A stretch of 59,977 nt of DNA from Geosporobacter sp040797825 (GCA_040797825.1 JBFNEZ010000005.1:1-59977), one strand, 5' to 3'; numbered from the stretch's first letter, positions 9,000 through 18,397 are shown. Notes: generated from the sequence alone by a model not told the origin. A program made the numbers and translations.

Positions 9000-10328
9000 A
9001 TGATTTGCTGTGAAGAAAAAGAATCTAACCATGCTACGAGCAGAAAACATCTGTTGCAGTTAGTTGATAAAAATGTATTGAAAAATATTTTAGATGCTTT
9101 TACCAAAGCTACCGGTCTAACAGCGAATATTGTTGATATCGAAGGAAGATCCATTTTTACAAAGGAAGACGCACAAAAAAATTGTAAGTTTTGTCAATTA
9201 ATTTGGCGGCTACAAAGGAAAAAGGGCATGCAGCGATGCATAGGCGCTTATGCCAGGGCAGGAAAGCAGGCTGCCATCTTTGGGGAACCCTATATCTTCC
9301 GGTGTCCATCGGGATTGATCGAATGGGCGGCACCCATTATTATTGATGGAGAGCATTTGGGGTCGATTATATGCGGGCAGGTCTTAATGTGGGAGCCTGA
9401 AGAGTTTTTTTGGATAGAGCTTAGAGAAATGAACAAGGTATTAACTGAGGATTTTGAGTCATTATTTGATGCTGCAAAAGAACTTAAGGTTGTGTCGGGA
9501 AAAAAAGTGCAGGGGGCGGCGGACTTACTTTTCGTAACAGCCAATTATTTTATGAAAGCAGGTTGGGAAAGTCTTCGTCATCAGCAGGAATTGGCTTTGC
9601 AGCAATCTTTGTTGCATGAAGAGATCCAAAACCGAAAGTCTCTAGAGGCAAAGCTGAGTATCCAGAATTTAAACTTAGATTATTCCCTTGAAAAAGAACG
9701 GGAACTGATTAGTAAGGTCAGATTGGGAGATTTAGATAAAGCAAAAAAAAACTTTCAGGAGTTATTGGCAGAAATTTTTATTATAGGTGCAGCAAAGCTT
9801 CCAGTGATTAAGACCCGAGTTCTTGAACTAGGAATTATATTATCTCGGGCCTCCGTGGATGGGGGAGCAGATTCCAATGAAGCCTTAGAGATTAATAGTG
9901 CATTTCTACAAGATATTCATACATTGAATACGATTGAAGAAATCGACTTAGCTGCGGTGAGAGCGCTGGAACGAAATCTGGAGGCTGTCCGGCGAAACAA
10001 CAAGGGAAAAAACCAATCAGTCATCCAGGGGATTAAGGGATTCATTAGAAATAATCACTATAAAAACCTAACTTTAGAAGAAATCTCTGCCTCTGTCTAT
10101 CTAAGCCCCTATTATGTGAGTCGAATTTTTAAGGAGAGTCAAAGTATCACCGTGATGGACTATGTGACGAAAGTTAAATTAGAAGAGGCAAAAAAATTAT
10201 TGCGGAATCCTCGATATCAGATTGACCAAATTGCACAAAAGCTGGGCTATAGTGATGCCAGCTATTTTTCTAAGGTATTTCGTCGCAATGAAGGGATGTC
10301 ACCTACACAATTCAGGCAGAAAGCATAA
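9000..10328 (+). CDS. PocR-domain AraC-family regulator of the methyltransferase island
   Basis: A 442-residue DNA-binding protein. Residues 20-180 form a PocR-type sensor with conserved cysteines (NCKFCQLI, MQRCIGAY, FRCPSGLIEW), a fold associated with small ligands and corrinoid-dependent pathways. A helical linker (about 195-330) follows, then two AraC helix-turn-helix motifs (about 340-440: LTLEEISASVYLSPYYVSRI and IDQIAQKLGYSDASYFSKVF). AGGGGAG is well placed before ATG 9000. The corrinoid-protein gene starts 20 bases after its stop, so they are probably co-transcribed. It likely activates the following transport and demethylation genes when a quaternary amine is present. Confidence 0.85.
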   Translation: MICCEEKESNHATSRKHLLQLVDKNVLKNILDAFTKATGLTANIVDIEGRSIFTKEDAQKNCKFCQLIWRLQRKKGMQRCIGAYARAGKQAAIFGEPYIFRCPSGLIEWAAPIIIDGEHLGSIICGQVLMWEPEEFFWIELREMNKVLTEDFESLFDAAKELKVVSGKKVQGAADLLFVTANYFMKAGWESLRHQQELALQQSLLHEEIQNRKSLEAKLSIQNLNLDYSLEKERELISKVRLGDLDKAKKNFQELLAEIFIIGAAKLPVIKTRVLELGIILSRASVDGGADSNEALEINSAFLQDIHTLNTIEEIDLAAVRALERNLEAVRRNNKGKNQSVIQGIKGFIRNNHYKNLTLEEISASVYLSPYYVSRIFKESQSITVMDYVTKVKLEEAKKLLRNPRYQIDQIAQKLGYSDASYFSKVFRRNEGMSPTQFRQKA

Positions 10329-10348
10329 AGGGTAGGGGTGATGAATAT

Positions 10349-11026
10349 ATGAGAAAAATAATTATGGAAATACAAGAAGGACTAGTTGATGGGGATGCCC
10401 AGCTGGTTAAAGAGAAAACGGAGATGGCCTTAGCCTATGGAATTAAGGCAAAGGATATCATTGAGCAGGGACTGCTGCCTATTATGAAATCCATAGGTCA
10501 AAAATTTCGTGCAGGAGAAATCTTTATTCCGGATGTATTAATGTCCTCGCGGGCTATGCATGCCAGTTTATATATTCTGCGGCCTATCCTTACGAATTAC
10601 AGGCAAGCTTCTAAAGGCTGTGTTGTTATAGGTACCGTTGCCGGGGACTTGCATGATATCGGAAAAAACATGGTGAGTATGATGTTGGAAGGAGCAGGAT
10701 ATACCGTCATCGATTTAGGTATAGATGTACCGGTTTCAGACTTTATTACAGCCGTAGAGAAGCATAATCCCGATGTATTGGCAATCTCTGCCTTACTGAC
10801 CACCACCCTAAGAGAAATCAGAGAAGTTGTTGAATTTCTGAAGGAAAGAGGGTTAAGAAATCAAGTAAAGGTAATAATTGGAGGAGGCCCTGTCACACCA
10901 GAATTTGCAATGGACATAGATGCAGATGCCTATGCGGCAAGCTCCTTTTGTGCCATTGAAGCGGTTGAAGATTTAATGAAAGGGAGAGTTGGATTTTTTT
11001 CTGTTACAGAGCATTTTCAGGATTAG
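10349..11026 (+). CDS. corrinoid (B12-binding) methyl-carrier protein 1
   Basis: A 225-residue cytoplasmic protein of the MtaC/MttC/MtbC family that shuttles a methyl group on its cobalt between two methyltransferases. Residues 1-90 form the helical cap. The B12 domain follows, with the cobalt-ligand motif GDLHDIGKNMV (DxHxxG), then LLTTTL and a glycine-rich IGGGPVTPEF. It follows the PocR regulator at 20 bases rather than the substrate methyltransferase, unlike the second corrinoid protein at 15401. The two differ considerably in sequence, so this one may serve another substrate or methyltransferase. Confidence 0.9.
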   Translation: MRKIIMEIQEGLVDGDAQLVKEKTEMALAYGIKAKDIIEQGLLPIMKSIGQKFRAGEIFIPDVLMSSRAMHASLYILRPILTNYRQASKGCVVIGTVAGDLHDIGKNMVSMMLEGAGYTVIDLGIDVPVSDFITAVEKHNPDVLAISALLTTTLREIREVVEFLKERGLRNQVKVIIGGGPVTPEFAMDIDADAYAASSFCAIEAVEDLMKGRVGFFSVTEHFQD

Positions 11027-11381
11027 TTTAAAATAAGTGGAAGAAAAGCTATACTAAAAAATAAGAATCGGTCAAGTTTTTTAGATATGTACCCTGAAGG
11101 ATTTAGCATATGTTCAGGGATAGACTCTAGAAGCTTGATTTTTTTTATTGAAAGAAACTAAAAATCCGAGAGGGCAAGATAGTACCTAAAAGTATGAAAT
11201 TCATCCAGAGACATTGTATAGACTTATTTAGTATGATTAAAGTGAAGATTTGCTCAATGATTCTGTTAACAGGTACATTCTTGCAGTGAATTTTATATGA
11301 AAGCTTTAAAGGGGGGGGATATAGGAGAAAAAGGCTCTACTTGTAGAAAATAATCATTATAAGCATAAGGGGTGAAGGTAA
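11027..11381. other. intergenic region between corrinoid protein and MtrH gene
   Basis: This contains a terminator-like structure at 11072-11147 and an AT-rich leader with a G-run (GGGGGGGG) near 11310. A separate promoter for the MtrH-BCCT-MttB genes is likely here, but I could not pin down a convincing -35/-10 pair. Confidence 0.45.
11072..11147 (+). terminator. branched terminator-like hairpin
   Basis: CCCTGAA (11092-11098) pairs with TTCAGGG (11113-11119). A shorter outer pairing TCAAG/CTTGA closes just before a run of eight T. It most simply ends the regulator/corrinoid-protein transcript. Confidence 0.5.
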
Positions 11382-12302
11382 ATGTTTAGATTTACAACAG
11401 AGCAATTGGTATATGACATTCATGGTGTCAAGATAGGGGGGCATCCTGGAGAGTATCCAACGGTTTTAATGGGAAGTATGTTTTATCGGGGACATAAAAT
11501 TGTAAAAAACACTGAAAAAGGGATATTTGACGAGGATGCAGCGAAGGCTTTGTTGGATATGGAAGCTGAGCTCTCTGCGGAAACAGGGAATCCAAGAATT
11601 GTAGATGTTATTGGTGATACTGTTGAAGCATTGACAAAGCATGCAGAATTTGTTTTAAAACACACGGATACACCTATTTTGTTTGACAGCGTCAGTGCAG
11701 AGGTTCGTACAGGGGCATTAAAGTATTTTGCCAATGACCCTAATGCAATGGATCGAATTATTTATAATTCACTTGAAGAAAATTATACCGAAGAAGAGCT
11801 TGCAGCGATAAAGGATTGTGGAGTTAAGACCGCAGTAGTTTTAGCCTTTAGCAAGAAGCATTTGAAGCCATCCAAGAGGGTAGATTTGCTTACGGGAGAT
11901 GATAAACATGAAGGTCTTATCAATGCAGCAAAAAGAGCTGGCATTGAACAGCTTTTAGTAGATCCCGGAGTGCTGGATGTAGCTAGCAGCAGCTGGACAA
12001 CAAAGGCGATTTATGATGTAAAGGAAAAATTTGGTTATCCGGGAGGCTGTGCATCCTCCAATGCACTCTATTTATGGAAAAAAATGCGTTCTAAAGGCAG
12101 CCCATATTTTGAAGTAGCCGGTGGATCGGTTTTCACCTACCCAATTACACAGGGTGCAAACTTTGTTTTGTATGGACCGATGGCCAATGCTCCTTGGGTA
12201 TATAGAGCAGTTGCAACTACTGATGCAATGAATGCTTATATGAATAAAATAACAGGTACCAAATTAGGGACGACAGAACATCCTTTGTTAAAGATATTTT
12301 AA
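11382..12302 (+). CDS. MtrH-family methyltransferase (methylcorrinoid:tetrahydrofolate, MtgA-like)
   Basis: A 306-residue TIM-barrel protein of the MtrH family. In bacterial methyltransferase systems such members move the methyl group from the methylated corrinoid protein to tetrahydrofolate, giving methyl-THF for the Wood-Ljungdahl pathway. Visible features are the start MFRFTTEQLVYDIHGVKIGG, the strand motif DTPILFDSVSAEVR, and VDPGVLDVAS near the middle. Length fits the family. It is first in a tight run with a BCCT transporter, an MttB-type methyltransferase and a corrinoid protein, which together make a complete quaternary-amine demethylase. An AdoMet or coenzyme M acceptor is very unlikely in this context. 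Confidence 0.85.
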   Translation: MFRFTTEQLVYDIHGVKIGGHPGEYPTVLMGSMFYRGHKIVKNTEKGIFDEDAAKALLDMEAELSAETGNPRIVDVIGDTVEALTKHAEFVLKHTDTPILFDSVSAEVRTGALKYFANDPNAMDRIIYNSLEENYTEEELAAIKDCGVKTAVVLAFSKKHLKPSKRVDLLTGDDKHEGLINAAKRAGIEQLLVDPGVLDVASSSWTTKAIYDVKEKFGYPGGCASSNALYLWKKMRSKGSPYFEVAGGSVFTYPITQGANFVLYGPMANAPWVYRAVATTDAMNAYMNKITGTKLGTTEHPLLKIF

Positions 12303-12370
12303 TAAAGATTGCTAGTAATTAAGAAGTAATCAAAAAAGAATAGGATGATTGGAAAGGGGGACTCCATAGT

Positions 12371-13885
12371 ATGACAGACGTAAGAAATTCGAAAAATCCT
12401 ACAGTACTATATGTTTCTGCTGCTATAGCCCTGCTATTTGTGGCCTTTGGCATGTTCTTCCCCACACAGATGAGTGAAGTTGTGAATAAGGTATTCGCAT
12501 TCTTGACAGAAAAATTTGGTTGGTTATATCTATTGTCGGTAGCCATTTTTATTGTAGCAGCTTTTGGAATTGCCATCAGTTCTTTTGGTCGCATTAAATT
12601 AGGAAAAGAAAAGGATATCCCAGAATTCACCAATTTTCAGTGGTTTGCGATGCTCTTTGGCGGCGGCATGGGAATTGGGCTTGTGTTTTGGTCTGTGGCA
12701 GAACCTATTATGCATTACCTATCTCCTCCCGTTGGTGAAGGGGGAACCGTTGAGTCCATGCGAAAAGCTATGGAGATCGTGTTTTTCCACTGGGGCATTC
12801 ATGCATGGGTTATCTTTGCCATAGGTGGTCTGGCTCTTGCATATTTTCAATTCCGAAAAGGATTACCTTTCTTGATTAGCTCTGCATTCTATCCGCTGAT
12901 AGGAGATAGGATATATGGTCCCATCGGAAAAACAATCGACATTCTCTCTGTATTTGCTACGATATTCGGGGTTGCTACCAGTCTTGGTCTTGGATCTAGC
13001 CAGATTGCTACTGGAATGGAATACATATGGGGGATTAAGGCTACAACAGGTACGATCTCCATAATTATTGCGGTAATGACGGTAATTTTTACTTTGGCTA
13101 CCATCTCCGGATTGCATAAAGCAATGCAGGCTGCAGCAAATATTAAGGTCTGGCTTTCCGTTGGCTTTATGGTATTTATCTTTCTATTTGGAGGTACAGT
13201 CTTTATATTAAATAATTTTACCCATACCCTGGGGGCTTACTTGCAGAACTTTGTAGGTCAGAGTCTATGGATGGGAAATATCGGGTTTATAAATGGCTGG
13301 ACGGTATTTTACTGGGCATGGTGGATTGCTTGGGCACCTTTTGTCGGACAGTTTGTAGCCCGAGTATCTAAGGGTCGTACCATCCGTGAGTTTGTTTTTG
13401 CTGTAACATTGCTGCCCGTAGGCTTCTCCTTTATCTGGCTGGCTATTTATGGTGGTGCGGCTTTCAACCTGGATCAGATTTCTAATGGTGCCATTCAAGC
13501 TGCGGTAAATGCAGATTATACAACAGCATTGTTTGTAACCTTGAGGCAAATGCCTTTGTATGAAATTACAGCTCCTTTAGCGATTGTATTGATTGTTGCT
13601 TCTTTTATTGGCGCAGCAAATTCTGCAACCTTTGTCTTGGCTATGTTAACATCCGATGGAGATATGAATCCCAGTCAAAAGCTAAGGGGATTCTGGGGGA
13701 TTGCTCAAGGGGCAATGACCATCATGCTGATTTTAGTAGGTGGTACCGAAGCATTAAAGGCATTGCAGACAGCATCTATCGCAGCAGCTTTCCCATTCAT
13801 GCTTATTATGTTAGTTATGTGTTATAGTATATATAAAGCGCTTAAACAGGATCAAAAAGCTGAAGAATCCGCCGATGTTGAATAA
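12371..13885 (+). CDS. BCCT-family betaine/carnitine/choline transporter 1
   Basis: A 504-residue integral membrane protein with about 12 hydrophobic helices. The BCCT signature in helix 8 is intact (FYWAWWIAWAPFVGQFVARV followed by SKGRTIREF), as is the glycine-rich FGGGMGIGLVFWSVAEP segment of helix 3, which implies substrate uptake coupled to Na+, H+ or product exchange. It lies 68 bases after the MtrH gene and 43 before the methyltransferase, so it probably imports the amine that is demethylated. Glycine betaine is the first guess, with carnitine, choline or proline betaine as alternatives. It lacks the long C-terminal osmosensory tail of BetP. Confidence 0.93.
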   Translation: MTDVRNSKNPTVLYVSAAIALLFVAFGMFFPTQMSEVVNKVFAFLTEKFGWLYLLSVAIFIVAAFGIAISSFGRIKLGKEKDIPEFTNFQWFAMLFGGGMGIGLVFWSVAEPIMHYLSPPVGEGGTVESMRKAMEIVFFHWGIHAWVIFAIGGLALAYFQFRKGLPFLISSAFYPLIGDRIYGPIGKTIDILSVFATIFGVATSLGLGSSQIATGMEYIWGIKATTGTISIIIAVMTVIFTLATISGLHKAMQAAANIKVWLSVGFMVFIFLFGGTVFILNNFTHTLGAYLQNFVGQSLWMGNIGFINGWTVFYWAWWIAWAPFVGQFVARVSKGRTIREFVFAVTLLPVGFSFIWLAIYGGAAFNLDQISNGAIQAAVNADYTTALFVTLRQMPLYEITAPLAIVLIVASFIGAANSATFVLAMLTSDGDMNPSQKLRGFWGIAQGAMTIMLILVGGTEALKALQTASIAAAFPFMLIMLVMCYSIYKALKQDQKAEESADVE

Positions 13886-13928
13886 CACAGAAGGCTAAAT
13901 TCAATTAAATAAAAGAGAGGTGTTTGTT

Positions 13929-15356
13929 GTGTTACCTAAATTCGATATTTTAACGGAAGAAGAGTTACAGGCAATTCACGATCATACTATGCAAATTCTT
14001 GAAGAAATAGGTGTGGAGTTTTCCTATGAACCTGCGATAGAGGTTTTTAAAGCCCATGGGCAACGAGTAGAAGGTCATCGTGTGTATTTTAAAAGAGAAC
14101 TTGTAGAAAGAATGGTAAAAAAAGCTCCGGAACAATTTATGCTGCACGCTCGAAATCCAAAACATAATCTTATTTGTGGAGGGGAAAACGTTATCTTTAT
14201 GCCCGGTTACGGTGCACCTTTTATTCATGAAGTAGATGGTACGAAGCGTAATGCCACGATGGCAGATTATCATAACATTGTTAAATTAGCGGGAGCAAGC
14301 AAAAATATGCATATGACTGGCGGAAATGTGGTAGAGCCTACGGATATAGAGGATCCTATTCGGCATTTAAAGATGATGGAGAGCCACATTATAAACTCGG
14401 ATAAATGCTTCATGGGCAGTGCTTCTGGCTATGAGAAAGCGAAGGATTCTATTGATCTTACTGCCCTATTATTTGGCGGTAGAGAGGTGATCAAGGAGAA
14501 ACCAGCGTTAATATGCTTAGTGAACTCCGTAACGCCTCTGAAGTTTGATGATCGAATGCTTGGCGCATTAATGGCCTATGCGGAAGCTGGGCAGGCTGTG
14601 GTCATTGCTGCATTGGTCATGGCAGGCTCAACAGGACCTGCATCTTTGGCAGGGGCATTATCTGTACAAAATGCAGAAGTGCTGGCTGGAATTACCCTGG
14701 CTCAATGTATTAATCCAGGGACACCTGTAGTCTATGGCTCTACTTCTGCTATTACGGATATGGCAACGGGCGCACTGGCAATTGGAAATCCTGAATGTGC
14801 TTTGTTTACATCAGCCAGTGCCCAGTTGGCTAGATTTTATGGTGTACCCTGTCGTGGCGGCGGAGGATTAAGTGATTCCAAAATTGCCGATGCCCAAGCA
14901 GGTTACGAGTCTATGATGACCCTTATGGCAGCCAGCACAACAGGAATTCATTTTGTACTTCATACAGCAGGAATCCTTCAATATTATATGGCTATGTCTC
15001 TAGAAAAGTTTATGGTAGATGATGAGATTGCCGGAATGCTTTTAAGATATCTGCAAGGCATCGATTTCAGTGAAACGAAATTTGCTTTTGATGTAATTAA
15101 ACAGGTAGGGCCAGGGGGGCATTTCTTAACCCAGAAGCATACCAGTAAAAATCATAAGGTGGAGCTTCGCCGCCCAGAATTAAGTGACAGACAATCCTAT
15201 GATGGATGGGCTAAAGAAGGCCTAGACGCTAACCAGCGTGCATATAGAAAATGGCAGCAAGTTATTGCAGATTATGTAGCACCGGAGTTAGATTCAGATA
15301 TTAGTCAATCAATTCAGGCCTTTATTGAAAACAGATCAAAGGAGCTTCTTAAGTAG
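13929..15356 (+). CDS. MttB-family corrinoid methyltransferase, non-pyrrolysine (MtgB-like)
   Basis: This 475-residue cytoplasmic enzyme transfers a methyl group from a quaternary or tertiary amine to Co(I) of its corrinoid protein. It is homologous to trimethylamine methyltransferase MttB, but the whole frame reads without an internal TAG, so it belongs to the pyrrolysine-free branch that includes the glycine betaine methyltransferase MtgB. Typical segments are PKFDILTEEELQAIHDHTMQ at the start, CRGGGGLSDSKIADAQAGYE in the middle and GPGGHFLTQKHT near the end. I chose GTG 13929 because GAGAGG lies 8 bases upstream; a GTG three codons earlier overlaps that site. The corrinoid protein follows by 44 bases. 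The exact substrate is unresolved. Confidence 0.9.
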   Translation: MLPKFDILTEEELQAIHDHTMQILEEIGVEFSYEPAIEVFKAHGQRVEGHRVYFKRELVERMVKKAPEQFMLHARNPKHNLICGGENVIFMPGYGAPFIHEVDGTKRNATMADYHNIVKLAGASKNMHMTGGNVVEPTDIEDPIRHLKMMESHIINSDKCFMGSASGYEKAKDSIDLTALLFGGREVIKEKPALICLVNSVTPLKFDDRMLGALMAYAEAGQAVVIAALVMAGSTGPASLAGALSVQNAEVLAGITLAQCINPGTPVVYGSTSAITDMATGALAIGNPECALFTSASAQLARFYGVPCRGGGGLSDSKIADAQAGYESMMTLMAASTTGIHFVLHTAGILQYYMAMSLEKFMVDDEIAGMLLRYLQGIDFSETKFAFDVIKQVGPGGHFLTQKHTSKNHKVELRRPELSDRQSYDGWAKEGLDANQRAYRKWQQVIADYVAPELDSDISQSIQAFIENRSKELLK

Positions 15357-15400
15357 TGAGAGAGAAAAAATAAACTTTTATCATTAGGAGGTAAAATAAA

Positions 15401-16045
15401 ATGAGTAAGATTTTTGATGAAATCAGAGAAGCAGTGATTGAAGGAGATGAAGATTTAGCCGTTGAATTGGCTGAACAGGTATTGTCTGAGGGACTTAATC
15501 CTGTAGACGCTGTTCAAAATGGATATATCAAAGGTATTGAAGAAATGGGAAATCAGTGGAAAGCAGGAGAAGCTTTTTTGCCCGATGTAATGATGGCTGC
15601 AGATGCAATGAAAGCCGGATTGGCAGCCCTTGAAGAGGCCATTGCAGCAGTTGGCTCCACCGATGCCGATGAAGTAGGTAAAATTGTATTAGGAACCGTA
15701 GAAGGAGATATCCATGATATTGGTAAAAACATCGTAGGGGCATTGCTAACAGCTGCAGGTTTGAAGGTTTATGATATCGGCATAGATAAAAAACCGGAAG
15801 AATTTTTGGCAAAGGCGGAGGAAGTTGGTGCAAATATTATTGCAGCCAGCGCATTGTTGACGACGACAATGAGTGCTCAAAAACAATTACTTGAATATCT
15901 TAAGGAAAAAAATGCAAGAGACAAGTATAAGGTGATCATCGGCGGAGGCCCTACCAGCCAGAAATGGGCCAATGAAATTAATGCAGATGGATGGGCAGAA
16001 ACAGCTGATGAGGCAGTAAACCTTTGCAAGCAGTTGATAGGTTAA
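15401..16045 (+). CDS. corrinoid (B12-binding) methyl-carrier protein 2 (MtgC-like)
   Basis: A 214-residue methyl carrier with a helical cap (residues 1-90, including FLPDVMMAADAMKAGL) and a B12 domain with GDIHDIGKNIVGALL (the His is the lower cobalt ligand), LLTTTMSAQ and IGGGPTSQKW. A strong TAGGAGG precedes the ATG. It sits directly behind the MttB-type gene, so it is the probable cognate carrier and passes the methyl group to the MtrH-type enzyme. It ends at a terminator at 16097-16119. Confidence 0.93.
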   Translation: MSKIFDEIREAVIEGDEDLAVELAEQVLSEGLNPVDAVQNGYIKGIEEMGNQWKAGEAFLPDVMMAADAMKAGLAALEEAIAAVGSTDADEVGKIVLGTVEGDIHDIGKNIVGALLTAAGLKVYDIGIDKKPEEFLAKAEEVGANIIAASALLTTTMSAQKQLLEYLKEKNARDKYKVIIGGGPTSQKWANEINADGWAETADEAVNLCKQLIG

Positions 16046-16096
16046 GCTTTATAGAACGAAAGAAGTTTGTAAATCCCTTACTTTTAATGGTGAAAG

Positions 16097-16119
16097 ACTC
16101 AGATTCCTCTGGGTTTTTT
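16097..16119 (+). terminator. terminator between corrinoid protein 2 and second BCCT gene
   Basis: ACTCAGA and TCTGGGT (one T-G pair) enclose a TTCC loop, followed by TTTTTT. It likely sets lower expression of the second transporter relative to the core genes. Confidence 0.6.
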
Positions 16120-16153
16120 GCCATTATAAAATATCAAGAAAGAGGTAGGTGTT

Positions 16154-17641
16154 ATGGTTTTTTATATTTCTATACTGATTGTAACATTGTTTGTGATTGG
16201 AGGGTTTCTTTTTCCAGAAAGCTTGACCCAGCTTACAAACTACGGACTGGCCTGTGTCATTGAAAAATTTGGATGGTTTTATCTTATTGCCACAATTGGC
16301 TTCTTAATTTTTTCTATTTATATTGCTTTCAGCAAGTATGGAGACATTCGATTGGGAAAAGAGGAAGACAGGCCAGAATATTCTTTTATGACGTGGTTTG
16401 CCATGTTGTTTAGCGCTGGTATGGGCGTTGGCCTGGTGTTTTGGGGAGTGGCTGAACCAATATCCCACTATGCAAACCCTCCTGGGGGATTAGTCCCAGA
16501 AACGCCGGAAGCCGCTAAAGCGGCAATGCGTTATGTTTTTTTTCACTGGGGACTGCATCCATGGGGAGTATATGCCATCGTGGGATTAGCACTGGCCTAC
16601 TGTACCTTTCGAAAAGAACTGCCAACCTTGATGAGTTCAGTCTTTTATCCATTACTGGGGCAAAAAGCAAAGGGAGCAGCGGGTAAAACTATTGATATTT
16701 TGGCAATTCTTGCTACAGTCTTCGGTGTAGCTACTTCATTAGGATTGGGAGCACTTCAGATAAATGGAGGAATTTCTCATCTTTTTAACCTGTCCAGCAA
16801 TCTGAAGACCCAGCTAATGATTATTGTTGTGATCACTTTATTTTACATGCTGTCGGCGATGACAGGAGTCGATAGAGGGATTAAGATTCTGAGCAATGTA
16901 AATATTGGCGTAGCTGTATTGTTACTTATTTGTGTACTGTTTTTAGGTCCAACAACCTTTATTGTAAACCTCTTAGTAGATACATTGGGGGGATACGCAC
17001 GAAATATCATTGAGATGAGCTTAAGCCTGGATCCATTTATTGAAAATACTTGGATTGCAGATTGGACCCTCTTTTATTGGGCTTGGTGGATAAGCTGGGC
17101 ACCTTTTGTGGGTGTATTCATTGCCAGGATATCTAAAGGAAGAACAATCCGAGAGTTTATATGGGGTGTTTTACTTGTGCCAAGCATCTTTGGATTTATC
17201 TGGTTCTCAGTATTTGGAGGCACCGCCTTAAACTTAGAAATTTTTCAGGGATATAACATTGCTGAAGCGGTACAGCAGGATGTCACCACTGCCTTATTTA
17301 CTACGCTGTCTTTCTTGCCCTTGGGAAAAATTATATCTTTTTTAGCCATTCTTTTAATCCTTACTTTCTTCGTTACATCCGCAGATTCCGCTACCTTTGT
17401 TTTAGGCATGCTTTCATCGGAGGGGAATTTGAATCCATGCAGCAGAGTGAAGCTTCTATGGGGAATCCTTCAATCCTCTATCGCAATCGTACTGCTTTTA
17501 AGCGGCGGGCTGAAGGCACTGCAGACTGCAGCAATCATCATAGCTTTTCCCTTTACCTTCATTATGGTAGGTATGTGTTTCTCTATATATAAAGCTTTAA
17601 AAGCGGAAAATGAAGAAAAGGTTGATAAATATTGTGATTAG
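16154..17641 (+). CDS. BCCT-family transporter 2
   Basis: A 495-residue transporter paralogous to the one at 12371. It has the same helix-8 signature (FYWAWWISWAPFVGVFIARI, then SKGRTIREF) and the same MFSAGMGVGLVFWGVAEP segment. The sequence has diverged throughout, and the N-terminus is shorter by about ten residues, so the first helix begins at once. AGAGGTAGG lies just before ATG 16154. Two BCCT proteins around one methyltransferase suggest either different substrates or uptake paired with export of the demethylated product; both are inference. Confidence 0.93.
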   Translation: MVFYISILIVTLFVIGGFLFPESLTQLTNYGLACVIEKFGWFYLIATIGFLIFSIYIAFSKYGDIRLGKEEDRPEYSFMTWFAMLFSAGMGVGLVFWGVAEPISHYANPPGGLVPETPEAAKAAMRYVFFHWGLHPWGVYAIVGLALAYCTFRKELPTLMSSVFYPLLGQKAKGAAGKTIDILAILATVFGVATSLGLGALQINGGISHLFNLSSNLKTQLMIIVVITLFYMLSAMTGVDRGIKILSNVNIGVAVLLLICVLFLGPTTFIVNLLVDTLGGYARNIIEMSLSLDPFIENTWIADWTLFYWAWWISWAPFVGVFIARISKGRTIREFIWGVLLVPSIFGFIWFSVFGGTALNLEIFQGYNIAEAVQQDVTTALFTTLSFLPLGKIISFLAILLILTFFVTSADSATFVLGMLSSEGNLNPCSRVKLLWGILQSSIAIVLLLSGGLKALQTAAIIIAFPFTFIMVGMCFSIYKALKAENEEKVDKYCD

Positions 17642-17831
17642 AGGTAGTACAATAAATTCATTTATGAAATTTCAACAAGTGTCAAAGACCTGGAAAATTA
17701 TAAATGTATATGTATATCATAGGCGTTAACTTAACCCATGTTATTCCAAGGTAAAAATTGCATTTGCAAAAAAGCGTAAAAAAGGGGAATCTCAAAGGGA
17801 CTAGCAATCACAAATGAGAGATTCCCATGAA

Positions 17832-17951
17832 GATATCTTCATCACTTATTATACATTTATTCGGTTGTTTGATAACCATAAAATTATGGAAATTGCTATG
17901 AAAACAGGTTTTCTCAAGCGTAAAAAGGGTGTGTTACATTTTGTACTCTAA
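17832..17951 (+). pseudogene. IS4-type transposase N-terminal remnant
   Basis: A 39-codon open stretch reads TYYTFIRLFDNHKIMEIAMK and then TGFLKRKKGVLHFVL before TAA. It resembles the N-terminal segment of IS4-family transposases (LARETGFxxRKRKL). There is no start codon with a ribosome-binding site and no DDE domain, so it is a fragment. Confidence 0.45.
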
Positions 17952-18074
17952 AAAGAAAGCATCCATCTCATTTAATAAAATTAACATTGACTCAGCTGAA
18001 ATATATCCCCTATCAAAAGCTATCATTACTTTCTTATCCTTCAACATACCATCGATTTACAAACAGAACTAAAT

Positions 18075-18296
18075 ATGGACAAATATAAACTACGTCAAAT
18101 GCTCGTTGAACATCCCTTTGGGACCATAAAACGAAGTTGGGGAGCTTATTATTTCTTAACCAGAAGAAAAATCTCTGTATCTGCAGAGATTTCCTTGGCG
18201 TTCCTTTCATACAACTTAAAAAGAGTACTGAACATTCTTGGAGTTAATGAAGTGTTAAGAAGGCTCAGAGAAAGAAGTAAACCAGCACTGGGGTAG
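18075..18296 (+). pseudogene. IS1182-type transposase C-terminal remnant
   Basis: Seventy-three residues contain VEHPFGTIKRSWG, YYFLTRRKISVSAEISLAFL and YNLKRVLNILG. This is the conserved tail of IS1182/IS5-group DDE transposases, including the last catalytic Glu region. The first 350 or so residues are missing, so the protein cannot be active. A perfect 13-bp hairpin follows the stop. Confidence 0.8.
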
Positions 18297-18310
18297 CGTG
18301 CTGGTTTACT
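18276..18310 (+). terminator. hairpin overlapping the transposase remnant stop
   Basis: Perfect 13-bp arms (AGTAAACCAGCAC and its complement) surround a 9-base loop. No T-run follows, so it may be part of the element end as much as a terminator. Confidence 0.45.
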
Positions 18311-18379
18311 GAGAATATACTATTTCATAAAATTAAGCGATGAATAGGGTTGTTAGCTCAGGTATCTAGGGGAATAACC

Positions 18380-18397
18380 ACACAGTCTGCCGTCCCC
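18380..18397. repeat. 18-nt GTCCCC-type repeat, copy 2
   Basis: Identical over 18 bases to 38-55. It lies between the transposase remnants and the RNA-repair module. Confidence 0.6.

Noticed and set aside
13929..15356. Pyrrolysine-containing MttB
   Set aside because: The methyltransferase frame has no internal TAG, so it belongs to the non-pyrrolysine branch.
16024..16263. 79-codon frame overlapping the second BCCT start
   Set aside because: It overlaps both neighbouring genes out of frame, and its only good ribosome-binding site belongs to ATG 16154.
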